64,000 bases of DNA from an uncultured Alphaproteobacteria bacterium (lineage in GTDB: Bacteria > Pseudomonadota > Alphaproteobacteria > Methylaequorales > Methylaequoraceae). Location: the NCBI GenBank assembly GCA_902523675.1, contig CABZAL010000006.1, positions 1-64,000 on the forward strand, written 5' to 3'. The position numbers and the translations under genes are program-made. Below the pieces are notes generated by a model, which made no database searches, was not told the origin of the DNA, and saw only the letters and a list, made by a program, of their open reading frames with translations. Positions 36,183 through 45,905 of the stretch are shown here, in pieces; positions within the stretch are counted from its first letter, which is position 1; each line of letters opens with the position of its first letter.

Positions 36183-37661
36183 TTAATAAAAAAGTTTTTT
36201 TGATAATGATTTATCAAATTTAATTACAGATGGATTAGGATCATTATAATATGAATTTAAAAAATTTATATACATATTATATTGTTTCAATTGATTTAAA
36301 TAAAAGCTACTAGTTTCTTCCTCTTCAATGAGAAGAGAAAATGAATCTGCTTCTTCCATTGCTGAGGGCAATGTAGTGAATTTTTCTTTTCTCAGGGAAT
36401 TAAATCTTTCTGATATTTTTTGATGAACTCTTTTAAAAACTTTTTCAGGTAAAAACTCTGGATGGTTTCGGTAAATATGTCTAGCCGCGAAAAATTGAAG
36501 TCTAGGATCCTTGAATTTTGAAGCAAACTTCCATTTTTCTTCCCATTTAATTTTGTCAAAATCTTCCATGATAGCTTTGTCTTGAAATGAAATATTTTCT
36601 GAGTATATTGTTTCTTCTTCAAATTCACAGATATTTTCATAATTCTCTGCCTCGTCAATTAAAATTTTTTGTAGTTCATTAATTAAATTTGAGTTTTTTA
36701 TTAACTCAGCTCTTTTTTTTATCTCAGAAACCTCGATATCTTTATATGGATATTTCTGAATTGAATATTTATAATCTAAAATTGCAGGTTGTTTATTTAA
36801 TTTAAGTTTCCTAAAACAGTTGAAATTCTTACCTTCAAATTTTTTATCATAGTATAGATTTTTTAGAGTTCTTGGATCAAAGTCTAGAATAATCCTTGGG
36901 TCAAACTTTAGGTCGAATGCAATAAGGTAGTTATTATAAATTGGATGATCAAATAAATAGGTCATTAAGTAATAATAATGATTATTAAAGAAATAACCAT
37001 AATGTGAAAAAATCTCTTCTTGTTTTATTTTGTTTGTAATTTTAATATTTTTTGTATTTTCAATGAAATTTAAATATAAACTTGGTGAGTTATTCTTAAT
37101 TATTTCAAGCACACCTTTTGTAGCTTCAACATCTGATATTGCCTCATGAGCATTTTCAATTTTAATATTATTTATTGAGGCAATGCTTTCTAATTTAAAA
37201 AGCATTTTTCCTTCATCATTTTTTTCAACATTAATTGAATTTGGTTCAAAAGCATGAGACATGGTAACCAAGTTAAACACATCTCCTCTAAAATTATTAT
37301 TTGTACTTGTTAAGTAAGGATACTGGAAAAACTCCCAGAGTGATTGTCTCAAAAACTCTTCATCAAAATGAATAGAATTATAGCCCAAAAATGTAACAGG
37401 TTTATATTGAGTAAGATAATTTCTCAATAGCTTAATCATTTGATATGAGGTATTTTTCTCTTCAAGTAAATCTGAGATTAAAAGTTTATTAACCCGTAAA
37501 GCGCCAAGTGATGGAATTGTATCTGGGTTAAGTCTTGACTTAAGGTTCAATCTACTAATTTCTTTTAATTCACTATCATAACAAATCATACCTGCTTGTA
37601 AAATTTGGTCAAAGCGAGATGATCTTCCAGATGTTTCAAAATCATATACTATGAAGTGCAT
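36183..37661 (-). CDS. sbcB: Exodeoxyribonuclease I (SbcB)
   Basis: The 492-residue protein starts FIVYDFETSGRSSRFDQILQ, the DEDDh exonuclease ExoI motif of the ExoI family. It then has FLGYNSIHFDEEFLRQSLW, ENAHEAISDVEATKGVL (His and Asp of ExoIII), the SH3-like middle and the C-terminal helical ExoI domain (FAARHIYRNHPE). ExoI digests single-stranded DNA 3'-5' in recombination and mismatch repair. It is next to murU, a place usually held by addB-addA in alphaproteobacteria. Confidence 0.93.
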   Translation of the reverse strand: MHFIVYDFETSGRSSRFDQILQAGMICYDSELKEISRLNLKSRLNPDTIPSLGALRVNKLLISDLLEEKNTSYQMIKLLRNYLTQYKPVTFLGYNSIHFDEEFLRQSLWEFFQYPYLTSTNNNFRGDVFNLVTMSHAFEPNSINVEKNDEGKMLFKLESIASINNIKIENAHEAISDVEATKGVLEIIKNNSPSLYLNFIENTKNIKITNKIKQEEIFSHYGYFFNNHYYYLMTYLFDHPIYNNYLIAFDLKFDPRIILDFDPRTLKNLYYDKKFEGKNFNCFRKLKLNKQPAILDYKYSIQKYPYKDIEVSEIKKRAELIKNSNLINELQKILIDEAENYENICEFEEETIYSENISFQDKAIMEDFDKIKWEEKWKFASKFKDPRLQFFAARHIYRNHPEFLPEKVFKRVHQKISERFNSLRKEKFTTLPSAMEEADSFSLLIEEEETSSFYLNQLKQYNMYINFLNSYYNDPNPSVIKFDKSLSKKLFY

Positions 37662-38387
37662 TTAGGATTCTAATCCCTTTGCTGTATTAAGATCGTTAAC
37701 AGTACCTAAATGTAACCATCTTTCCTCATCTGTCAAACCAAACAATTTATTTTTTTTTATCATTAAATTAAATATATCTAAAAGTGGAAATTCAATACGT
37801 TGATTTTTCATAAATGTATCTGGTTTTAAAAGAGTGATACCAGAATATACATATTTTTTCTTAAGATTTCTATTATGAACTAAACCAGATTGAGAGTTTT
37901 TTTCAAAGTCAAAATCTCCGTGACCATTATATCCAAAAAGATTTTTTTTTTTTTTTAAAATTATAAGAGCTCCCATTTTATTTTCCCAATTATTTGATAG
38001 TCTTTTTAAAACTAAGAAATTTTTTTTTGTTAGATAAATATCTCCATTTATTAAAAAAAAAGGCTTCTCAAGATCTTCAAAGTAACCTGCATGAATTGCA
38101 TTTTTTACCCCACCACCTGTGTTGAGAATTTTTTTTTCGACTATGACTTTAACATTTGAACCAAAGTTATTTTTTATATATTTACTCATAATCTCATGTA
38201 AATGATGAGAATTAATAATTATTTCATTGACATTTAAGTATAGTAAATTCTCAATTAAATGATGAATTAATGGTTTGCCTTTGAATTCTACAAGTGGTTT
38301 GGGACAAAATTTTGTAATTGGATACATTCTTTTCCCAAAACCGGCTGCTAAAATAAATGCTTTATTAGTAATAATTTTATTCGTCAT
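37662..38387 (-). CDS. murU: Nucleotidyltransferase, MurU-like (N-acetylmuramate-1-P uridylyltransferase)
   Basis: The 241-residue NTP-transferase has AFILAAGFGKRMYPIT (nucleotide-binding glycine motif), KPLVEFKGKPLI, NTGGGVKNA and FFLINGDIYL. With the kinase upstream it would recycle N-acetylmuramate to UDP-MurNAc, bypassing de novo MurA/MurB. The pair tsaE-amgK-murU is conserved in alphaproteobacteria, which supports MurU over a generic mannose-1-phosphate guanylyltransferase. It begins 5 bases after the amgK stop. Confidence 0.85.
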   Translation of the reverse strand: MTNKIITNKAFILAAGFGKRMYPITKFCPKPLVEFKGKPLIHHLIENLLYLNVNEIIINSHHLHEIMSKYIKNNFGSNVKVIVEKKILNTGGGVKNAIHAGYFEDLEKPFFLINGDIYLTKKNFLVLKRLSNNWENKMGALIILKKKKNLFGYNGHGDFDFEKNSQSGLVHNRNLKKKYVYSGITLLKPDTFMKNQRIEFPLLDIFNLMIKKNKLFGLTDEERWLHLGTVNDLNTAKGLES

Positions 38388-38392
38388 AATTA

Positions 38393-39350
38393 TTAGAATA
38401 TCAGTGGTTTTAGAATCTTTCCAATTTCATGAAAATTTTTATCATTAAGTATATCTCGTAAATAGTCTTTAATCCTAGGCAAATGAAGTAAATAAGTTGG
38501 TATTGAATCACGTGAATTTATTCTGCAAAATATTCCCAAAACTTTTAAGTGTCTCTGCAATGCGAGAATTTTAAAAGAGACTCTAAACAGAGTGTCATTT
38601 TTAAAATTCATATTTTCTAAGTAATAATTTAATAATTCTTCTCTTACTTTATTATTTAAACATTTTCTAGCATCTTCTAGTAATGACATTAGATCGTAAG
38701 AAATTGGTCCTAACAACATATCTTGATAATCAATCCAAGCACATTTTTTTATGCCTTCTTCATTTTTCAAATAAAAAAGATTATCGACATGGAAATCCCT
38801 ATGAACTAGAACTTTTTGTAGTCCCTGTAACTTAGAAAATAGTTCAGAAAAAAGATTTACTAAAATCTTTTTTTGGGATACTGATATGTTTTTATTATTA
38901 AAAGGTAAAAACCAATCAAAAAAAATATTTAATTCTTTAAATAAAATATTGTTATCAAAACTTTTAATTTTATATCCTTTTTTATTTTTATGAATAAAAA
39001 CAAGCGTATCAATCGCAAGCTTATAAAGTTTAATTTTATTTTTTTTATTTAAAATACTTCCATATTTATTTTCTCCAAAATTTTCAATTATTAATATCCC
39101 GCACTGAGAATAATCATTGTAAATTTTTGGTACCTTTATACCACATTCTTTTAAAATCTTTGTGGCTACAATAAATTTATTTAAACCAATTTCTTGAGTA
39201 TTATCATACATCAATACATTTTTAGTTTTTTTTAGAAATAACTTGGAAATATTTTCTATTAGATGCATCACCAGCTAAAAATACAATTTCATTAAAATTA
39301 TATTTTTTTTTTAATAATATATTTTCCAGTTCTTTTATTAAAATTTTCAT
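38393..39350 (-). pseudogene. amgK: AmgK-like sugar kinase, split by a one-base frameshift in a homopolymer
   Basis: The C-terminal frame (start at 39271, 292 residues) is an APH-type kinase with VLVHRDFHVDNLFYL (catalytic Asp) and CAWIDYQDMLLGPISYDLMSL. It lacks the usual N-terminus. That N-terminus is found in another frame from ATG 39350, four bases after the tsaE stop: MKILIKELENILL, then FLAGDASNRKYFQVISKK, the hallmark AmgK start. The frames would join if the run of eight T at 39226-39233 (A8 in the mRNA) had seven. AmgK phosphorylates MurNAc and GlcNAc at C1. Slippage, a true lesion or a sequencing error are all possible; a truncated start at 39271 would remove the nucleotide-binding lobe. 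Confidence 0.8.
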
Positions 39351-39354
39351 TAAG

Positions 39355-39807
39355 TTAAAGATCCATTTTCAATTTCAAACCACCAACAAAAAAAATCTTC
39401 ATAAATAAATTTTTATCAGAATCTTCTTTGAAATGTATTTCTATTCTTTTTTCTGGTAATAACGGCTCAATTATTTCAGGCCACTCAATAAGCACAAGGT
39501 TATTCAAAGCTTCTTCGTAATCTAATAGAAAAATTTCTGATGATTTTGTTAGTCTATACAGATCAAAATGCCATATATCAAACTTTTTAAAGTTATAGAT
39601 TTGTAACAATGGAAATGTTGGACTAACAACATTTATTTTTTTTTGTGAAAAATAATTAATAAAATACCTAGTGAAGGTTGTTTTTCCAGTACCCAACTCG
39701 CCTCTTAAGGAAATAAAAAAACCATTTTTGGCTTGTCTCGCTAACAATTCTGCTACATTTTTAGTAACATTTAAGTTAGGTAAATATATTTTAAATTCAT
39801 CTTTCAT
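39355..39807 (-). CDS. tsaE: tRNA threonylcarbamoyladenosine biosynthesis ATPase TsaE
   Basis: The 150-residue P-loop protein has LRGELGTGKTTFTRYF (Walker A, about 35-50), SPTFPLLQIY and FDLYRL, then LVLIEWPE, all TsaE features. It assists TsaB-TsaD in making t6A37 in tRNAs that read ANN codons. It heads the tsaE-amgK-murU-sbcB-trxA run and is divergent from the FNR gene. Confidence 0.95.
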   Translation of the reverse strand: MKDEFKIYLPNLNVTKNVAELLARQAKNGFFISLRGELGTGKTTFTRYFINYFSQKKINVVSPTFPLLQIYNFKKFDIWHFDLYRLTKSSEIFLLDYEEALNNLVLIEWPEIIEPLLPEKRIEIHFKEDSDKNLFMKIFFVGGLKLKMDL

Positions 39808-39860
39808 TTTAAATAAAATTACTCATATACTTAGTAACCACTATAAACTACAAAATTAAT

Positions 39861-40877
39861 ATGAATAATGAAAATTTAGAAACTGACGTTTTAATAATTG
39901 GATCAGGACCAGTTGGGCTTTTTTGTGTTTTTGAATTAGGCCAATTAGGAATTAAAAGTTTACTGATCGACTCATTAGACGAAATTGGTGGACAATGTAC
40001 TGCTCTATATCCTGAAAAACCAATTTATGATATACCTGCTTATCCTAAAATTTCAGCACTTGATTTAATTAAAAATTTGAGCTTACAAATTGAACCATTC
40101 AAACCAATTATTGAGTTAAATCAGAAAGTTATAGAACTGAAAAATATTGATGACAAATATGAAATTCGGACTACCGCAAACAAAGTAATTAAAGCAAAAT
40201 GTATCATTATAGCCGCAGGTTCGGGTGCTTTTGGACCTAACAAACCACCTGTAGAAAATATTTCTAAATTTGAAAATAAATCCATATTTTATTCAGTTAA
40301 AAATAAGTCAATTTTTAATAAAAAAAATGTAGTAATCGCTGGTGGAGGTGATTCAGCAGTTGATTGGGCAATTGAGTTGTCAAAAATTTGCAAGAAAATC
40401 TATTTTGTTCACAGAAGAGAAAAGCTTAGAGCTGCTCCTAATAATGTTTCAAAACTTAAAGAGATATGTACTACTGGAGTGGTAGAAATGATAATACCTT
40501 TTCAGGTTTCTAATTTAGTAGGTAAAGACGGAAAGCTTGATGAAATTGTCGTGAAAAATTTTGATAATAATTCACTTAATCTTAAAGCTGACTATTTTCT
40601 TCCATTTTTTGGATTGTCCTCAGATCTTGGGCCAATTAAAGATTGGGAGTTAAGCATTGAAAATGGCAATTTAAAAGTTGATCAATCCAGTTGTCAAACC
40701 TCTAAAAAGGGTATTTTTGCAGTTGGAGATGTCTGCACATATTCTGGAAAATTAAAACTTATTCTTACTGGTTTTTCCGAAGCGGCTATTGCTGCACATT
40801 CATGCTACAATAGAATTTTCCCAAACAAAACTCTTCGATTCGAATATTCTACTTCAAAAGGAATTAACAAACTCTAA
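39861..40877 (+). CDS. Ferredoxin/flavodoxin-NADP reductase type 2 (thioredoxin-reductase-like)
   Basis: The 338-residue flavoprotein has FAD-binding [16 protein letters not shown] (12-27), [25 protein letters not shown], an NADP-binding [17 protein letters not shown], and [13 protein letters not shown]. It lacks the CxxC of thioredoxin reductase, which fits the TrxR-like FNR group (YumC type). It would pass electrons between NADPH and ferredoxin. Its end overlaps ahcY by 4 bases. Confidence 0.92.
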   Translation: MNNENLETDVLIIGSGPVGLFCVFELGQLGIKSLLIDSLDEIGGQCTALYPEKPIYDIPAYPKISALDLIKNLSLQIEPFKPIIELNQKVIELKNIDDKYEIRTTANKVIKAKCIIIAAGSGAFGPNKPPVENISKFENKSIFYSVKNKSIFNKKNVVIAGGGDSAVDWAIELSKICKKIYFVHRREKLRAAPNNVSKLKEICTTGVVEMIIPFQVSNLVGKDGKLDEIVVKNFDNNSLNLKADYFLPFFGLSSDLGPIKDWELSIENGNLKVDQSSCQTSKKGIFAVGDVCTYSGKLKLILTGFSEAAIAAHSCYNRIFPNKTLRFEYSTSKGINKL

Positions 40878-42160
40878 TATCTATATTCATCATTTTTAAA
40901 TGGACCATTAATAGGTACATTTATATAATCGCCTTGTTTTTTTGATAACTGTGTAAGCATAGCTCCAATTTTATCTAAATGAAGTTTTGCAACTTTTTCA
41001 TCCAATTTTTTAGGCAAAACGTAAACCTTATTTTCATATTCTTTGCTATTTTGCCATAGTTCAATTTGGGCCAATACTTGATTACTAAAAGAAGCAGACA
41101 TTACAAAACTTGGATGACCTGTTGCACAACCTAAATTGACTAGCCTTCCTTCAGCAAGCAGAATAATTTTTTTACCATCAGGAAACTCAATTTCATCAAC
41201 CTGAGGTTTAATATTTTGCCATTTAAAATTCCTCAATGATTCAACTTGAATCTCAGAGTCAAAATGTCCAATATTGCAAACAATCGATCTATCTTTCATA
41301 TCTCTCATATGGTCTATTGTTATAACATCTATATTTCCTGTAGCAGTTACGAATATATCCGCTTTTTTTGCACTATTTTCCATTGTAGACACTTCATAAC
41401 CGTCCATCGCAGCTTGTAATGCACAAATAGGATCAACTTCGGTAATTATTACTCTACACCCAGCTTGTCTTAGACTTTCTGCTGAACCTTTTCCTACATC
41501 TCCATATCCAGCTACTAATGCAATCTTACCAGCCATCATTACATCAGTCGCTCTTCTTATACCATCAACCAAACTTTCACGACATCCATACTTATTATCA
41601 AATTTCGACTTTGTTACTGAGTCATTAACATTTATGGCTGGAACTTTTAATAAATTTTGCTTTTCCATTTCTATAAGTCTTAAAACACCAGTAGTTGTTT
41701 CTTCTGACAATCCTTTAACTACATCTAAATATTTTGAAAATTTTTCATGCATTACTTTTGTCAAGTCCCCCCCATCATCGAGTATTAGATTAGGCTTCCA
41801 ATTATTTGGACCATTAATTGTTTGCTCAATACACCACCAGAATTCTTCCTCTGTTTCTTCTTTCCATGCGAATATAGGTACATTAGCTTCTGCCATGGCA
41901 GCTGCAGCGTGATCCTGAGTTGAATATATATTACAAGAACTCCATCTTACTGTTGCACCTAATTCTAAGAGTGTCTCGATTAATACAGCTGTTTGAATTG
42001 TCATATGTAAACAACCAGCAATTCTTGCCCCACTAAGTGGCTTTGACTCTCCAAATTCTTCTCTTAATTTCATAAGTCCTGGCATCTCTGTTTCAGCAAT
42101 TGATATTTCTTTTCTCCCCCACTCTGCTAAACTAAGATCTTTAACCTTAAAATCATTCAT
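40874..42160 (-). CDS. ahcY: Adenosylhomocysteinase
   Basis: The 428-residue NAD-dependent enzyme shows [46 protein letters not shown], the NAD motif [18 protein letters not shown], and a C-terminal end [10 protein letters not shown]. It splits S-adenosylhomocysteine to adenosine and homocysteine, keeping methylation going. Only 18 bases separate it from the HPr-EI gene upstream; there is no room for a SAH riboswitch leader. Confidence 0.97.
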   Translation of the reverse strand: MNDFKVKDLSLAEWGRKEISIAETEMPGLMKLREEFGESKPLSGARIAGCLHMTIQTAVLIETLLELGATVRWSSCNIYSTQDHAAAAMAEANVPIFAWKEETEEEFWWCIEQTINGPNNWKPNLILDDGGDLTKVMHEKFSKYLDVVKGLSEETTTGVLRLIEMEKQNLLKVPAINVNDSVTKSKFDNKYGCRESLVDGIRRATDVMMAGKIALVAGYGDVGKGSAESLRQAGCRVIITEVDPICALQAAMDGYEVSTMENSAKKADIFVTATGNIDVITIDHMRDMKDRSIVCNIGHFDSEIQVESLRNFKWQNIKPQVDEIEFPDGKKIILLAEGRLVNLGCATGHPSFVMSASFSNQVLAQIELWQNSKEYENKVYVLPKKLDEKVAKLHLDKIGAMLTQLSKKQGDYINVPINGPFKNDEYRY

Positions 42161-42178
42161 AATTTTCTCCTTTTATTT

Positions 42179-44239
42179 TTAGATTCTATTTTCAATCTGC
42201 TTTTTAAAATTTTCTAAATACCTTTTAATATCTTCACTGTTAGCTCGCTCGATTACTTTTTGTGATAATTCAAGGCATTCTTTTAATGAAATAAAATTAA
42301 TAAATTGTTTGACCTTTAATATTCTTGATGTACTCATTGACAGTATATCTATTCCCATTCCAATAAGCAAAGCTGTAAAAAAAACGTCACCAGCCATCTC
42401 ACCGCAAATACTCACAGGTATATTAGCATTTTTTCCAGCTTCAGAAGTCATTTTGATTAATTTAAGTACAGATAAGTGCCCAGGATCATATATTTTTGCC
42501 ACAGTTTCATCTCCCCTGTCAATTGCTAATGTGTACATTGTCAAATCATTAGTACCAATGGCAAAAAAATCACAATGCTTCGCTAAAGAGTCTGAAATTA
42601 ATGCAGCTGCCGGTGTTTCTATTAAAACTCCGATCTCAGGAATTTTATTTGAGATTTTTATTTTATTTTTTTTTAATTTTTTTCTTACATTTAAAATTAT
42701 CTTCTTGGCTTCTAGAAATTCGCTCACATTTGAAACCATTGGAAGCATGATTCTTAAGTTACCATAAAAACTTGCTCGTAAAATTGCTGAAATTTGTTTC
42801 TCAAAAATTTTTGGAAATGCAAGAGTTAATCTTATTGCTCTTAGACCTAAAGCTGGATTAGGTGAAGGAGGAATGAGTTTTTCAAAAGATTCTATTTGCT
42901 TATCATTACCTATATCCAAAGTTCTGATTGTAAGCTGTTTATTTTTAAGTCCATACAAAGAATCTTTTATGAGCTGGAATTGTTCATTTTCTGAAGGAAA
43001 ATTTTTTCTGTTCATATATAAATATTCACTTCTAAAAAGTCCAATTCCATCAATTCCCTTTTCCATGGCATCCTTTACCTCCTGAGATGTGTCAACATTT
43101 GCCTCAACAAAGATTCTTTTTTTATCGATTGTTAGTGGTGAAATATCTTTGAATGAAGTTAATTTTAGATTTTGATTATTTTGATCCTCAATGATATTTG
43201 AATATTTTCTTATAGAAGTGTTACTTGGATTTCTAATTACAAATCCATTATCACCATCAATAATTATTTTTTCACCATTTTTAAGAACTTCTAAAATACC
43301 TTTAACACCAACCACAGTTGGAATTGATAACGAACGAGCAATAATTGCAAAATGTCCTTCTGGTCCGCCCTGCTCACTTATCAAACCGGAAATTTTATTT
43401 TTTTGAAGTACCATTAAATCTGCTGCACTTAATTCTTCAGATATAACTACTTTATTGTTTAAATCATGTTTTATTTTTTTTCCTAATTTATCCAATTTCA
43501 AATTATTTATAATACGTTTACAAACGTCCTTAACATCATCAAATCTCTCTCTAAAATAACTATCTTTTATTTTTTTATACTGTTCTTCGTGCTTTCTATG
43601 CTCATCAACAATTGACCATTCAGCATTTATTAATTTTTTTTGTATATTTTTTCGTGCATCATTAACAAGACTAGAAGATCTCAACATTAAAACATGGGCT
43701 TCCAATATAAATTTCATCTCGTTATTACCCGACGAGTTTTTTGATTGAATACTTTTAATTAATTTATTTAGTTCAAATACCGACTTTTTCACGGCACCAT
43801 TAAATCTTTCAATCTCTTTCTTAATATCATCCTTGCTAATTTTGTAGTGAGAAAAAGCCAACCCAACTGATTCTTTTAAAAAACACTCTCCAATAAATAC
43901 ACCTGAAGAGACACCTATACCCTTATAAATTTTTTCTTTAATGTTGGCTTGTTTGATTTTTTTTTCTTCTCCAAAGTTATTTTTTATTAACTCAGTCAGT
44001 TGCTGCAAATCTGAAGAAGACCTTTTTCCTCTACATTTAATTTCTATATTTGAACCTTGTTTGGCAGCTAAAGACATCAAGCCTAAAATAGAAGTGCCGC
44101 AAACTGAATACTTTCCAGATTTAACAGATACCCTAGAAGAAAGCTTTGAAGAAATTTTAACAAATTTAGCAGCTGCTCTAGCATGAAGACCAAGCTTATT
44201 TGTTATTTGAATTTTTTTAACTGATAATTTATCAGTCAA
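42179..44239 (-). CDS. HPr-enzyme I fusion phosphotransferase (regulatory PTS)
   Basis: This 686-residue protein joins two PTS parts. Residues about 5-90 are an HPr domain with the active His19 in GLHARAAAKFV and Ser50 in CGTSILGLMSLAA, the position equivalent to HPr Ser46. Residues about 105-680 are enzyme I: active His296 in GGPEGHFAIIARSL, PEP-binding GLFRSEYLYM, IGVLIETPAAALI, and Cys in ICGEMAGD. There is no GAF domain as in PtsP. It would phosphorylate the EIIA-Man protein encoded just upstream and PtsN. In most alphaproteobacteria HPr and EI are separate neighbouring genes in this cluster. Confidence 0.93.
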   Translation of the reverse strand: MTDKLSVKKIQITNKLGLHARAAAKFVKISSKLSSRVSVKSGKYSVCGTSILGLMSLAAKQGSNIEIKCRGKRSSSDLQQLTELIKNNFGEEKKIKQANIKEKIYKGIGVSSGVFIGECFLKESVGLAFSHYKISKDDIKKEIERFNGAVKKSVFELNKLIKSIQSKNSSGNNEMKFILEAHVLMLRSSSLVNDARKNIQKKLINAEWSIVDEHRKHEEQYKKIKDSYFRERFDDVKDVCKRIINNLKLDKLGKKIKHDLNNKVVISEELSAADLMVLQKNKISGLISEQGGPEGHFAIIARSLSIPTVVGVKGILEVLKNGEKIIIDGDNGFVIRNPSNTSIRKYSNIIEDQNNQNLKLTSFKDISPLTIDKKRIFVEANVDTSQEVKDAMEKGIDGIGLFRSEYLYMNRKNFPSENEQFQLIKDSLYGLKNKQLTIRTLDIGNDKQIESFEKLIPPSPNPALGLRAIRLTLAFPKIFEKQISAILRASFYGNLRIMLPMVSNVSEFLEAKKIILNVRKKLKKNKIKISNKIPEIGVLIETPAAALISDSLAKHCDFFAIGTNDLTMYTLAIDRGDETVAKIYDPGHLSVLKLIKMTSEAGKNANIPVSICGEMAGDVFFTALLIGMGIDILSMSTSRILKVKQFINFISLKECLELSQKVIERANSEDIKRYLENFKKQIENRI

Positions 44240-44643
44240 TTTTTTTTGTCCTCAAAAAAAGTAGATGCTGCGTTAATATACTTTCTTCCTGATTCTTGAG
44301 AAATTTTTACAAGTTGATCTAAGTTTAATTTTGTTCTGGAGGATACCATTTTTATGAGCATAGGCAGGTTGACTCCAGCTATAACCTCTGTTTTTCCATC
44401 AATAATTGTTGAGATAGCTAAATTTGAAGGTGTGCCTCCAAACATATCCGTGGTAACGATGACGCCCTTACCACAATCAACTTTATCAATGGCCTCCAAT
44501 ATTTCTGATCTTCTTTTTTCCATATCATCTTCTGGAAATATACAAACATCGATGATATTCTTTTGCTGACCGACAACATGTTCTAAGGCTACAATAAATT
44601 CCTTAGCAAGTTTTCCATGGGTTACAATAACAATACCTATCAT
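44236..44643 (-). CDS. PTS EIIA-Man family protein
   Basis: The 135-residue EIIA domain of the mannose type has the phosphorylated histidine in IVIVTHGKLAKEF (His9) and TDMFGGTPSNLAI. No IIB, IIC or IID permease genes are nearby, so it is regulatory, as in other alphaproteobacteria. It overlaps the HPr-EI gene and rapZ by 4 bases each. Confidence 0.94.
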   Translation of the reverse strand: MIGIVIVTHGKLAKEFIVALEHVVGQQKNIIDVCIFPEDDMEKRRSEILEAIDKVDCGKGVIVTTDMFGGTPSNLAISTIIDGKTEVIAGVNLPMLIKMVSSRTKLNLDQLVKISQESGRKYINAASTFFEDKKN

Positions 44644-45488
44644 TTTTTTAAGTCTCTATGCTCTAAAGAAATCTCAATTTTTGTGCTAAAAATATCTTTA
44701 CTAAATTTTTCAGCCATCATGACTGATCTATGTATACCACCAGTGCAACCAAAAGCAATAGTGAGAAATTTTTTACCTTCAATTAAAAAGGCTGGTATTA
44801 TTTTTTTGTGTGTTTCTAAAAAGAGTTTATAAAAGTTTTTAAAGTTTATTTGTCCAGAAATATAATTAATAACCTTACGATCTTTTCCAGTTAATTTTTT
44901 TAGTTCGCTTATATAAAAGGGATTTTTTATAAAACGCATATCTACCACTATATCAGCTTCTCTTGGTATTCCGTACTTATAGCCAAAAGAAAGGATTCTT
45001 AAATTTAGTTTTAAATGCTGGCTAGTAGAATAATTGGTCTCTAAAATCCTTCTTAAATTTGGCAAATTTAAATTTGTTGTATCAATTATATTATCTGCAA
45101 TCTCTTTTAATGGTTTTAACCAAAATTTTTCTTGTTCAATGATATCGTTAATCGGGATATCAAGTTTTAATGGATGAGGACGTCTTGATTCTTTAAATCT
45201 GTCAATCAGTGTTGAAGATTCACAATCAAAATAAACTAAATGAATGTTAAATGATTTTCTATTACATTTAATAAATGTTGAAATATCTTTACCATTAAAA
45301 TCTCTACTTCTAACATCGATACCAAATGAAAAAAATCCTGCTAATTTTTTTTCGGTAATTATTGGTAATAAAGAAAAAGGTAAATTATCAACAGCCTCGT
45401 ATCCAAGGTCTTCAAAAATTTTCAAAGCTGTGGATCGCCCAGCACCTGAAAGACCTGTAACAATTATTAGTTTGCTCTTTTCATCCAC
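44640..45488 (-). CDS. rapZ: RNase adapter RapZ / nucleotide-binding protein
   Basis: The 282-residue protein has an N-terminal P-loop domain (VTGLSGAGRSTALKIFED; Arg in place of the usual Walker Lys, which occurs in some alphaproteobacterial members). It continues with VDNLPFSLLP, FDCESSTLIDRFKESRRPHPL, FGYKYGIPREADIVVDMRF and IAFGCTGGIHRSVMMAE. In E. coli RapZ guides RNase E to GlmZ; its role in alphaproteobacteria is less clear. It overlaps hprK by 8 bases. Confidence 0.95.
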   Translation of the reverse strand: MDEKSKLIIVTGLSGAGRSTALKIFEDLGYEAVDNLPFSLLPIITEKKLAGFFSFGIDVRSRDFNGKDISTFIKCNRKSFNIHLVYFDCESSTLIDRFKESRRPHPLKLDIPINDIIEQEKFWLKPLKEIADNIIDTTNLNLPNLRRILETNYSTSQHLKLNLRILSFGYKYGIPREADIVVDMRFIKNPFYISELKKLTGKDRKVINYISGQINFKNFYKLFLETHKKIIPAFLIEGKKFLTIAFGCTGGIHRSVMMAEKFSKDIFSTKIEISLEHRDLKK

Positions 45489-45903
45489 TAAATCTCTCGT
45501 TAAGTTTCAATTTAATTTTTGCAACTGCAGAAATTTCATTCGGTTCAAGTTCCAAATGTGGAAAATTTAAACCTAATAATCTTTTTATATTTTTTGGATA
45601 CAATCGCTCAGTTTTTTTTTGCACAAGGCTAACTATTATTTTCATCTTCACATTCTCAACATAAGGAACTTTTATTATTCCCATACCTCTTACCTCAAGA
45701 AGGCCATATATTGCCTCAATAGAAAAAAGAAAAATTTCATCTTGTCTTTTCAAACAAAGAGTCTGATCATCACTAATTAATGTTCCTCCTGAATCAATTA
45801 ATCTCAAAGCTAAATCTGACTTTCCAGAACCTGAATGCCCAATAATTAGAATTCCGTTATCTTCCACTGCTACAGAAGAACCATGTATTCTTTTTGAAAC
45901 CAT
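45481..45903 (-). CDS. hprK: HPr kinase/phosphorylase, short alphaproteobacterial form
   Basis: The 140-residue protein is the C-terminal kinase domain only: Walker A GHSGSGKSDLALRL (about 23-36), LISDDQT, and the family signature LLEVRGMGIIKVP. It phosphorylates a serine of HPr. The target Ser50 is present in the HPr part of the fusion encoded in the same cluster. The N-terminal domain of Firmicute HprK is absent, as is typical for this class. Confidence 0.94.
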   Translation of the reverse strand: MVSKRIHGSSVAVEDNGILIIGHSGSGKSDLALRLIDSGGTLISDDQTLCLKRQDEIFLFSIEAIYGLLEVRGMGIIKVPYVENVKMKIIVSLVQKKTERLYPKNIKRLLGLNFPHLELEPNEISAVAKIKLKLNERFSG

Positions 45904-45905
45904 TT

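Noticed and set aside
42161-42178. S-adenosylhomocysteine riboswitch before ahcY
   Set aside because: Only 18 bases separate ahcY from the upstream gene, too short for the aptamer.
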